From Cryptomeria japonica (Eukaryota; Streptophyta; Pinopsida; Cupressales; Cupressaceae): a stretch of DNA of 64,000 nucleotides. The notes beneath the pieces were generated by a model, which did no database searches, was not told where the DNA came from, and saw only the letters and a program-made list of their open reading frames with translations. Positions 46,172 to 56,763 of the stretch are shown here, one piece after another; position 1 is the stretch's first letter, and the number at the start of each line of letters is the position of its first letter. The translations under genes were made by a program, and so were the position numbers. The stretch covers positions 22,176,047-22,240,046 of the forward strand of contig NC_081405.1 of the NCBI RefSeq assembly GCF_030272615.1. The letters are read 5' to 3'.

Positions 46172-46879
46172 AACCGGTAAGGTTAAAGCAACTGGTTAAC
46201 AACAAGAGTGCAGCAGAGAAGATAACTGGTAGGTGCTAATATCGGTAGGAAGATAGCAGAGAGTGATGAAGCGTAGAGAAATGAAGGAAAGATCCGACAA
46301 GATAGAAGTAGAGAAAGGTAATAGGTAGAGTTTACTGGCAAGGAAGCAACAGATAAAAGTGAACCATTCTAGGAGAGAGGGCATCTCACCGGCAGAGTGA
46401 AGTGTATGAATTCATTACAAGATTCACTTGTAACAGGATAACTACTTTTGCAATTGATGTTATCATTAAGATCACTGAGTTGTAGCTCGGTGTAGAGGTT
46501 AGAGCTCCTTTGGGTTGTAGCCCATAAAATAGTTAGGGGTTGGTGCTCTTTGGGTTGGTTCCCTAAACTATCAGGGGTTGGTTCTCCTTGGGTTGGTTCC
46601 CTAAACATTGTAAACCATATTTATTGTGAGGCTAGATTGGAGTAGTAGACTCCAATAACATTGCTCACTAAGGTTTTTCCCATCTTGGGTTTTCCTTGTA
46701 CATATTGGTGTTATGTGGTGTACCCCTTTTGTGCTACTGCATTGTGTTTCTTTGTTTTAGCTTACTGACCAGATTGCTTATTGTTTGTTTTGCTAACTGG
46801 TATTCTCACTTGGGATTAGAAGGGTAAAGTTTAGATACCATTGATTCACCCCCCTCTCAGTGGCATATTGTGTCTAACA
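46172..46879 (+). repeat. Copia4 LTR, second part
   Basis: Continues the LTR interrupted at 32421. Contains the plus-strand form of the conserved block (CTCACTAAGGTTTTTCCC, about 46660-46700) and the CACCCCCCTCTCAG complement of the G-rich motif. Ends TCTAACA. Confidence 0.8.
46503..46612. repeat. 39-bp tandem repeat, about three copies
   Basis: Unit built around CTTTGGGTTGGTTCCCTAAA then CTATCAGGGGTTGG, with the first copy more diverged. It lies in the Copia4 LTR and explains the repetitive minus-strand open frame there. Confidence 0.8.
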
Positions 46880-46882
46880 CAT

Positions 46883-48428
46883 ACCTCTAACATGATTGAG
46901 ACTGAACATACCTCTTTCTCTCCTTTTGATCTTACTACCACAACTCTAAATTTGGTGAATATGGTAGAGAACAAGAGACACCTAAGGACCCTTGTGTTAC
47001 ATTTGACCCTAGTGAGACCATTAAAGCACCTCATGGCCCTTTATACATAGTTATGAAGGTTAAGGACATACCTTTCCATGGTTCTCTTGTTGATCTCTCT
47101 TGCACGGTTAATGTCATCACTAAGGAGTATCTTTTCATTTTATGATTGCATAAACCAATTTACGATGACTCTAATCTGGTTGTGAAGTTATTTGATGGAT
47201 TATCTTGTCCTACCATTGGTTCTATCACCCTTCCTATTGAAGTTCACACTAAATCTATGGATGTAAACTTTATTATCATTCCTTCTTCTGAGCAATTCCA
47301 TGTGAAGTTGGGCTACCCTTGGCTATCTTCCATGAAGGCTATTGCTTCTCCTATTCATAATTGTTTAAAATTTCCCCACAATGGAGAAATCATAACTGTT
47401 AACCATAGCTTATTTTGACCATCTGATAGAAGCCCAGGTGTTCCTATTGATTTCTTTTGGCCTAAGCAATTTCAATCTCTTCCACAAAGGAGCGATGCTC
47501 TTTTCCAATCTTATAAAAAATGGAAGAAATATATGATCTTATCCTTAAGTCAACTTAGATCCCCAACAATTGACATTCCCATGCTTCTTGAAGATGAAAT
47601 CCTTCCCCTAATGGATAGAATTAATCTTCCTCTTAAGGGAGATCCTCAACCTATTCCTATGGATGTAACTATACCTTCTCCTCAAAAGAACAAAAATATT
47701 CCTTCTAAGGTTAGACCTACACCACCTTCCCATGATGGACCCAGTCTCCTTCCTACACCTAATATTCCTCCATTATATGACACAGATCCACCTCCTTCCT
47801 CTTATAGAGAGAAGAGACCTACCTCTCCTCTTTTCCAACCTAAAATACCTCAACCTAAACCATCAACTATGAAAGAGGAGACTATTCCTCCTTCAACAAA
47901 TGTTCCTCCTTCTTCCCAACCTTCCACTAAGACTCGCTAAAATCGTTGTGCGAGAGACCTCTGACGAAGGCATCATGCTTGACCTTGTGATGTTGCTCCT
48001 CAAAACATTCAATCTCTCAAGACTCCAATAGTTGACATGATTCCCTTTTCTCCTAAGCAAGATGTTGAACCTACATCTCCAAACCATAAATTGCAAAAAA
48101 CATGTGATGGTTTTACTCCTATTTGTGTTCATACTCCTCTCTATATAAATCTAGATGAAGAAATAGGTGAAAATGATATTCATGATGGCAATACAACTCC
48201 TAATGCTTTTGATAGTGACTATGAGTATGTTGATGTTGACAAGAATTTATTAGCAGAATTTCCAAAAGCTCTAATCCTAGCTCCTAGAGTCGTACAAAGT
48301 GACTTACCACATGAGAATAGTCCTTGTTTGGATCTTGTGATAGCTCCATCTCTTGTTCTTCAGGTCTCTCCTCTAGCATGTTGCTCGCCTTCCCAAAATA
48401 GTGATCAGAAAGATCGAGAGGTGGATGT
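46883..48428 (+). pseudogene. Gypsy2 protease and Pro-rich region
   Basis: From about 46960 the frame is single and reads GREQETPKDPCVTFDPSE, IPFHGSLVDLSCTVNVITKE (retropepsin active-site region, with Ser where Gly is expected), then VKLFDGLSCPTIGSITLP, FIIIPSSEQFHVKLGYPWLS and CLKFPHNGEIITVNHSLF. A Pro/Ser-rich stretch (47640-47935) and an acidic tail with DSDYEYVDVDKNLLAEFPKA follow. In-frame stops include TGA near 47142, TGA near 47416 and TAA at 47938. The region before 46960 is in another frame. TRG-B is inserted directly in the frame at 48428. Confidence 0.8.
48424..48428. repeat. TRG-B target site duplication, left copy
   Basis: GATGT before the LTR start TGTTAGG at 48429. GATAT follows the LTR end at 63628-63632; one base differs. 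Confidence 0.7.
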
Positions 48429-49248
48429 TGTTAGGATTAATGATACTCCCAAAGATACTGAGAGGGGGGGTGAATCGGTATCTAACCGTTTAATAGAATA
48501 ATTAACCTTATTAAGTATTTTGCATTCCAAAACAGTGTACCAGTAAATAAGAATTAATGCAGTAAATATGAACAATAAAGACAGCATAGAAAACATACCA
48601 TAACATAAGATGTTTAACGAGGAAACCTGGTGTGGGAAAAACCTCAGTGGGATTTGCGACCCATAATATTCACTCACTGGCCAATGAATAAATATTACTT
48701 ACAATGAGTGGCCTACACATGCAAGAAGGCCAACTACCTAGAGCTCGCTGCTCAATTTACAAGATAGAAGTCTCACTAACTTACAAAATGGATTATGAAA
48801 ATCCAATACAATGTATTGCTTCAAATCAACATCAACTATGCCAGGTTCAGTACCGGTTTAAGCTCTTTCTATAACTAAAACCTTCGCTATCAACTTATAT
48901 CTTCTTATACAAAAATATTATTAATTCATGCTATCCTTCTACCATACTTCTACTACACAAAATGACCTATAAGATCTCATACATATATATGAGTCTTTTA
49001 CAATATGCCATGTCATCTTTACAAAAGATAATTACATTAAATGCAATTAACAAAATTTTATTCCCTGTCGGCTGGAGTGTCGGTATGCATTGTAGTCACT
49101 GCTGGTGAAGTGTCTGTCAGTGTATGTAGATATTTATGCTGGTGCCAGTGCCTACCGGTGGCTTTACTAGATGAATGTTGGGTGGTTGCCAGAATGTTTC
49201 CATCAATGACAACACCATCATTTCTCATTAGAGTGTAGAATGCCAACA
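48429..49248 (-). repeat. TRG-B 3' LTR (left copy)
   Basis: TGTTAGGATTAATG to AATGCCAACA, with the G-rich motif and the ACGAGGAAACC...GGGAAAAACC block (about 48615-48665). Confidence 0.93.
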
Positions 49249-49266
49249 ATGTCCCCCTTTGGCATT
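49239..49266 (-). promoter_or_regulatory. TRG-B polypurine tract within inverted repeat
   Basis: AATGCCAA (49239-49246) and TTGGCATT (49259-49266) flank CAATGTCCCCCT. Same design as TRG-A. Confidence 0.8.
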
Positions 49267-49564
49267 GATGGCAACACTCATGAGAAAAATCCAAAAACTG
49301 TTTCCAAAAAGTGAAGTCCAAAAATTTACCAAAAAGATGTGCTCCCCCTGAGCAGATGATCTCCTCTGAATGATCATTTTTCTCTGTCTACTACTCCCCC
49401 TTTGACATCAATGACAAAGATTGTCAAAAATTGTCAAATGAGTGCAAAATTTCATCTTAAGGTTTGTAACTCGTTGGTTACAATCTAAAATATGTCTACC
49501 AAAACCAAGTTTAAACCCTGCATGAATCTGTTTCTATCATTCATGGTTGCCTCAATTTATTGGA

Positions 49565-51681
49565 TCATACTGGTGATCTTTCCCCTTTAATTAATGCCTT
49601 AGAGATCTCATTTCTTAGTGAGATAAGGTTATCCAATTTAGGACTAAGTCTATACTTAAGCTCTCTGGCATTTGCTTTGATCCTTGATTTTTCCTTCTCA
49701 AACTTCTCCAACTTTTCTTCAAATCCTGCTATTTCTTGCTCAATAACTGATATAGGTTTGGATGAACTAATAATGTTATTAGCTATATCATCTATCTCCT
49801 TTTGTACTCTGCTTATTTCCTTTTCAATGTCCTTTGTCAACAGATGTGGCTTGCATGTTTCTCTGTACAGTTCCTTATACTCCAAAATTGTTGTATTCAG
49901 TGTCGGTAAAAGTGTGTTGATATGTTTAGTGCACTTCTTTATTGTATCCTCAAAGAATTTTTCCTTTTCTTTTTCCATTTTCTCTTTGAATGTATCCTCA
50001 TTCACCTTATCAACTGTTATTACATTTCCAGCAATAAATTTAGACAATGTGTCCAATTGACTTAAAGAATCTTTTACATGATCTATATTACATTTTGGTG
50101 CAATCATTTTATGAATAGGTATTGTATCATCAATTGCTTTATAAGCCAATGCATTACAGTCAGTTATCTTCTTGATAGAGTCCAGGAGTACCTCTGTCAC
50201 ATTGGTAGGCCTGAATTCACTTAAAGAAGTATCGAATGTCTGACCAACTACCTTGATTACCTCAGTGCTTCCACCCTTAGTTACCAATTTGCTTGTATCA
50301 ACCTCCGGTGGACCAGTCTGCATTTGCATTTCTACTAGAAATGGTTTGGGTTTCTCAGTGATTACCAGTTTCACTTTCTCAATGTGTACCTATGCCTCTG
50401 TTGGTTTCTCTATGTTCTCACTTGTCGGTATCTTTGTTTCTGTAGATTTCTCAATGCCAGCATCTATACTACTAGTATTCATACCAGTGTCCAATGGTTG
50501 TTCTGTTTGTAGTGCATGCTCTGTTTGCTCTATTTGTATTTTGACCTCAACAATGTTTCCACCAATATCATTTTGTACCTCTATGTTATCCTTATCCACA
50601 ACAATATTCACTTCCTAAGTATCAACATTCATGGTGAATAGAATTTCTTATTCAGGGTTAGTGTCATCATGTGTTATACCTACACTGTTAGTAGCCAGTG
50701 TATCATCAGTATGTATCGGTGCAGTGTCCAAGGGTGGTGGTAAGTTGTCAGTTATTTTGATGTTTGGTATTCCACCAACTTTACCTTTCCCTTTGTCCTT
50801 ATCTTCTGATATACCTTAAATGTTTTCTTTGATCTATTCAATTCCTCTTGTTTTTCTTTTTCTGCAAAAAAGATATCCCATTTATCAATTGTTTCCTCTG
50901 TAATTTCATTAACTCTACCAACCATCAAACTCACTTGTTGGTGACCACTAGCAAAAACTGATTTGTTGGCCTCACAAATTAAGTCATCAATTTCTTCTTT
51001 AGAGTTAACTTCATGTATAGTTAGAAGTTTTCAACTTTAAGTTTCTTGTCCAACTCCATTACTACAATCCTCTTTGCATCTAACCTTCTATACAGATCAT
51101 TTGGTAAATCATTGACAACTTTAATTAACACTTTCTTATATATGTCCAGATGTAGAATTATATTGTTTTCAATACTTTCCTTTTCTAAATCAGTGAATGT
51201 GATATACAAATTTCTCACATTTGCCAAGTTACTGTCATCAATGATTTCATTCAGTAAATTATCTAAAGGTGGTATAACCTGTTTCTATTTCTTCTTGGGT
51301 ATTTGTTTCTTTGCTGGTTGCCTTACTGCTTGTTGTTTCTTTCTCAAGGTTCTTGTTTTCTTGAGTGGAGGAGAGAGTACTAGTGAGGGTTTTCTCTTCC
51401 TATCAACTCTCTAGAATTCTGCAAGTATCTCACTGTCAGATGACGTGCCAACCAGTGAAATGTGCACCTCTGGTTGTAGTCCTTCCAGTTCACTTTCCTT
51501 TATACCAATAAGGTTCATAACATTTTCTTTTATTTCCTTTACCTATTTAGAAGCATCTCTTATATACTTTTATCTTATCTTCCTTTGTTTCATTGTTTGT
51601 ACACCACTCTCAATTGTTTCAGCACTACCAAAAACTTCTTCAGATGGTTCTCTAGGTGCATCTAATAAAGCTTTAGCATAA
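49565..51681 (-). pseudogene. TRG-B ORF2, C-terminal part
   Basis: Minus-strand frames homologous to TRG-A ORF2 downstream of its middle: the basic patch (51290-51400), LHLDIYKKVLIKVVNDLPND (51021-51227), MSLMVGRVNEITEETIDKWD (50752-50934), the NIVVDKDN linker (50390-50611) and a 270-codon intact coiled-coil end (49565-50374) with DSIKKITDCNALAYKAIDD and KEISRVQKEIDDIANNII. Gypsy3 is inserted at 51687 in the AKSLLDAP region. Confidence 0.85.
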
Positions 51682-51686
51682 GTTTC

Positions 51687-53317
51687 TGTGTAGGGGAAAA
51701 AGTGACACTAAGAAAACATGCCCTAATCTCACTTTCAATCACACACTTGTGGAATACAAAAGAGCCTAGAGGTATCACACAATTGGCTACTTCTTTTTGT
51801 GGAAGAGAGAGCCATGGGCTACCTATTAGGATTTCTATTCCTTTGTTGCAAATGATAGATAAAATGATGCAAGTTCAACTACTGGCCCTAGAGTGGAAGT
51901 ATGAACTAGTAACAAGATTGCAAGATTGTAGAATTGAGATTTAATGATGAACAATTGTAAGGATAAGAGGAGAAATGTAAATGTGTACCTTGAATGGATT
52001 TGATTCTGCAAGATCTGCCGCTGAAGCCAGAAGCCTGAAATACTGAAGCTGCTACCTTTGAAACTGCCAAAATTCACTGAAATGGACAGGACCAGGGCGC
52101 CCAGCACCCCTGTCCCAGGGACTAGGGCACCCAACGCCCCTGTCCTGGCAAGACCAGGGTGCCCCATGCCCCTGTCCTAGCTTTCTGGGTTGGAATTTGG
52201 TGTGAAGTTCTGTCTCGGTCTGCTTCCGTTGGATCTGCAACTTGCGGCGTCCTTCGAATTCGGAAATTTGCACTTATATCTGAGAAGGGTTGTAGGTGGC
52301 TATATAGGGTTTTGCCTTAGTCAAACCCCCACTTTGGTTATTTCCACCTCCATGAATAGCCAAGTTGTATAGTAAAAGTTGTGTGTGCAGACCTTGTGTG
52401 TGTGCAAGATCCTAAAATGCAAGTAAGCAAACTAGAGCAACCTAGAAAGTAAACCCTAATTGCTTGTAAATGATAATGTAAATGCTCCAAATCAAGATGC
52501 AAAGTGATCTAAAGCATGAATACAAATGATATAATGAGGCTTAAGCAAAGACATGAAAACAACATGAAATCATACCCAACCCCAAGGGAGGGGTACAAGC
52601 CAATCTTCAGTCGGTGATCCCCTATTTCTCTTCAATGTCTTCAAAGCCCTAAATGGATGAGTGAAATTGATGAATGCTTGATGGATGGATGTTGAATGTT
52701 GTTGAAGTCTTCAAAGATCTGCTCTTTCGCTACGTAGAAGGCCCTTGAAACCAAAAATTCCCCCCCTTTCAAATGAAGAAAGAGAGCTCTTATATATGAA
52801 ACTCTAAGTCTTAATTTCAACTTTTGGCCGACCTAGAGATTGAATCTCCTACCAATTTCTTGGGGTTAAGCTTTATTTTATGATTGGATCGCGCTCCTAA
52901 AATTTCAAGAAAAATGTCCGGGACCGTGTGCACTTCGGGCGCCATGGTCCCGACAACTTTTTACCAAATTTTCAGGGCCGTCGGATATGATGATTTTAGA
53001 GAGAATCTCGAAGTTACAGGTGATTTCGAGATGTTTTGACCCCCGAAATCAAGCCCCGAAGTTCAAAATAGGACCTAATTAGGGTTTTTGATTAAATGAT
53101 GTATTAGAGGAATAAAATGAAAGGGGCACACTTTAATGAAAAGGGCCCAACTTTATGATATGGAAGATGATGAAATAGGACCTTAGACCTAATTACTTTA
53201 ATTAATTAAGTGCTAAAGGGGAAATGCAATGCAAAATGCAAAATGTGCCAAGGTAGGTGCTAAACTAGGTGTGAAATTGTACCACCCTAGCAAGTGCGTA
53301 CAATTTACGATGCTACA
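51687..53317 (-). repeat. Gypsy3 3' LTR (left copy)
   Basis: TGTGTAGGGGAAAAAGTG to TTACGATGCTACA, 1631 bases, with only scattered differences and one indel of about 27 bases near 52110-52150 relative to the right copy. Open frames inside it recur in the right LTR (51702-51944 and 58742-58984) and are not taken as genes. Confidence 0.93.
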
Positions 53318-55164
53318 TTTAGCCCCCACTTTAGCGGTCATATGAACACTACGTGCATATGCAAGCTAAAGTATAGAAAAGTAAACATTATTTGAAAAAG
53401 GATATATCCATAAGTCTATCGAACAAAGCCCCCAGCGGTATCTGTAGTACACAGTTAAGAACCACAACCTACAAAACCACATGTTAGATCACAAAATCAC
53501 CTAATGCTTACTAAGGAATGTGATGAGAATTCGAGGGTAGCTATATGCCCCCCCTGTTTCGGCTTGCTAATTTTAGTGAGTTGAAATAGGGTATCATGTT
53601 TACCACTTCGAATTGTTAAAGAATATTGATGACAAATGCTCACAAGAAGATTTGATATGAGATCAAAAACTAATGGAGAATCATTTGGTAAGAAAGAGGA
53701 CTAAATCTCAATTCCAACACAACAAAGAGTGTGAGGATTTGAGAGTTCTCTAATACAAGATGAAGGATGTAAATGGAAACAAAATGCAAAGAGAAGAAAA
53801 GAAAGGAAAAAGCAGCATGAACACACACATTAGTGATCCATGAGAAGAATAGTGAGAGAGAAAATATGGACTTCTCGCCCCTAGATCTTGTCGAGGTGAT
53901 CCATGGGAAAAAGGACATGGAAAACTAGCCCCTAGAGTCTGTCTAGGTGATCCATGTAAGGGAGGAGAGTGAGAAAGTCTAGCCTTATGCCACTAGTTCC
54001 ACTCAACGTCGTGCATGTGTGTGTAAGGGAGGTTAGAAGCACCTCATAGGAGTCTATGCCTGAGTGTGCTACAACCTATATATGTATAGTACAAAAGCGT
54101 GACATCTCGCTCTAAGAGTCTGTGCTCTAGTTCCGAGAATAATCACCTTGCATAAAAGAAAAATGGAGACATCTCGCTCTAAGAGTCTCTGCTCTGGTTC
54201 CGAGAAAGACCCATTGCTCAAAAAGTGTAATGTTTATGTCATAAGCAAAGTAGAACAAGGATACCTACCTTCATCACAAAAGAAGATACCCCAAAAATGA
54301 AACAATGTCATAGATCCAAGCAAGAGAGTTTTGCACTCTTTAAGCAAGGATAAGATAGTTGAAAAGGGATATCTTGTAGTATGTGTAAAGGAGATCCTTA
54401 GAGGAGAAGAGATCTTTGTACAAAAGATACCTATCCCCGAGAGGAATTGTCTAAGAAGAGAATAAGAATGCAATATTTCCTTCTTTTGCGAGGTGAAAGT
54501 GATTCTTAATGAAGGATGACGCTCTTTTTAACCCAATTGGGATAGTGAATTCATTATGGATGTATTTTACCAAGTGCAAAAGAGGTTGTAGTCAAGGACT
54601 TACACCTCTTGTAAGAGAGAATCCTTGAACAAACAACAACAAATGCATACAAGTAATAAAATTCACACCATCCACGAAATAGGAAAAAGTGGATCCTTAG
54701 ATAAAAAATAAGGAAAAATCATTGCCTCCCGAGGATAAGGACAATGAGAAGGACTTACACAATCTTCTAGGGAGAGATTTAGACATAAGAAAAATGTGCT
54801 ACATACTCACATGAGTTCATGCAAGCAAGACATTAGTGTATGTAAAATGCTCCTCACAAGAAGTGGGTAGGATAAGAAAGAGAATACACATCTTCTCCCA
54901 TATCTAGGAAAAGAGGATTCTAAAGAAAAGATGATCAATATTTCCATACTATTACCCCAAAGGGAAATTTTAACCATAAAAAGAAGAGATGTATGAAATC
55001 ACTGTTGTCCCCATAGGAACAAGAGATAACATAGAAAATTAGGCTATTATGTTGCTTCAAAAATATGATTGCACTTGAAATTGTACCATCATGAATGACA
55101 ATGAGCCCCTAGTAAATGAGTTACCAATGTCACATAATGATGAGCAACATAATAGCCATTAATG
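53318..55164 (-). other. Gypsy3 non-coding 3' region with local duplications
   Basis: Polypurine tract complement at 53318-53334. Two local duplications: ACATCTCGCTCTAAGAGTCT near 54101 and 54168, each followed by GTTCCGAGA; and GTGATCCATG with CTAG/CCCCTAGA surroundings near 53890 and 53950. No RT or integrase motif in any frame. Confidence 0.6.
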
Positions 55165-56763
55165 TTATTTAAAGACATGATAGATTGAATGAGGTATTTG
55201 AATATGACATGCTAAATGCTCAACTATATGTGAGATCAACAACATGTATAAAATGATAAAAATTGAAGAAGGAAAGTCACAAGAAATCTTAGAAGAGGGA
55301 TGAGTGTAATTTATTAGAGCCTTATCCCTGGAGGAAAGGACTTTATGATGAATAGGAGATAAAGATTCATAAGTGGATTTAGAAATTTGAGGGGAGTCAT
55401 AAAGAGATTTGTTCATCGCCAAGATTTCCTTATGAGGGGAATGAGAGTTGATAGAAGTAGAAGATGATTTAGTTGAAGTGAGATCATCATCACTACTAAA
55501 TATAGCATTCACATTGAGAGATGGTCTTTTAGATGCTTTGGTGGGCTTAGAAAGATTATATCCAAGTCCAAATGAATATTCATGCATGTTATGTTCTAAA
55601 GGAACTTTAATTCCTTGTTCATTTGTGCCACAACCATTTCCACTATAGCCACTCTTAGCCAAAATATGAAAACCATGACCATAACGATTAGCCATTTCAG
55701 AAAGAGAAGGTGGTTTTTCATAAGACAAAGAATCAAATTTTTTAGAATTAGAGGTGTGAGGAGAAGAAGTTTGAGAAGCGGCCACTAAATTATTGCTCAT
55801 AGGTTCAGGTAAGACTGATTGATCTCTAGTTTCTTCCTTCTTTTTAACTTTAAGCTCTCTAGGAGGAACCCTATACTCACCTACAAAGGTGGGATTGAAA
55901 TCAAGAAATCCCCAATCATCTTCTACGAGAACCTTCTCAGAATCAAAAGCCTTTTCATGTGTAGATTCAAGTTGAGAAGAATCTTCTTCAGGAACTTCAA
56001 ACTCATCCAAAGAATTTTGATTATCAGAGGGTGATGATTCATCCATAGGTATCTTGTTTAACGAGTCACCACTAGAAGAGGAAGGCCTAGAAGAACTCCC
56101 TTTCGAAGTAGATGTTTGCAAACAAGCTTGAAAATTAGTATCACCTAGCAAGGTATATGTCTTATTATTATAAATAAATTTAACTTGTCTATGAAATGTA
56201 GAGGGGACATCTTGCATACTGTGAATCCAAGGTCTCCCTAATAACAAGTTGTATGTTAGATTTCCCGACATAACATGGATAGGAGTAGCCAAAGTAACAG
56301 GTCCCACTGTCATGGGTAAGGTGATAATACCTAATGAAGACTTAGCCACATTATCAAAGCCTCGAATGGGATGAGAGTCAGGCTAAATAGGGGATGTATC
56401 CACATTCATCTTATGCAATAGATTAATGCTACACACATTAAGGCCAGAACCATTATCTACTAGTGTTCATCTTATAGCAGTGTCATTTATGATAACCACA
56501 ATCATCAAGGGATCATATTGATGTTGAATTTCACTAGTAGGCAACTCATCTTGAGTAAACACAATTTGAGCTTTAGGATTCATCACAAAGTTAACCAAAG
56601 ACACTATATTACTAGATGTATTAGGTGGAGGAACATTCAAATCTTTTAAGCCATCTTGTAACATTCCATGATGAGTGGAAGAAGTTTGGATCAAATCCCA
56701 AAGGGATATCTTAGCAGGGGTAGCTTTAAGTTGTTCTATGAGATCATAGTCCTTACCAAGAAC
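55165..56763 (-). pseudogene. Gypsy3 protease and G-patch region
   Basis: Same frame as the ORF at 56764-58392, reached through three premature stops (at 56764, and two near 56470 and 56380). Retropepsin-like protease: LVDNGSGLNVCSINLLHKM (active site D-N-G in place of D-T/D-G), then MAKSSLGIITLPMTVGPVTL and YNLLLGRPWIHSMQDVPS at its end. G-patch: GYSGNGCGTNEQGIKVPL to FGLGYN at about 55575-55680. The C-terminal 120 residues are Ser-rich with a hydrophobic end and do not continue into RT. Confidence 0.88.

Larger units (their letters stand above)
28655..46879 (+). mobile_element. Copia4: pol-less copia relic (gag and 3' LTR), split by Copia3
   Basis: A plus-strand element lacking its 5' LTR: zinc-knuckle gag (28655-29823), a non-coding stretch, a polypurine tract at 30639-30647, then one LTR, 30649-32421 plus 46172-46879, interrupted by Copia3. 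The start TATTGGCATT has TA instead of TG. The end TCTAACA at 46879 mirrors the TGTTAGA starts of the minus-strand copia LTRs. No protease, integrase or RT is seen. The left break at 28654/28655 joins it directly to Copia2, so a deletion or recombination is likely. Confidence 0.7.

Noticed and set aside
47640-47940. Host proline-rich cell wall protein
   Set aside because: It is in one frame with a retropepsin-like domain and interrupted by a transposon, so it is the Gypsy2 linker.
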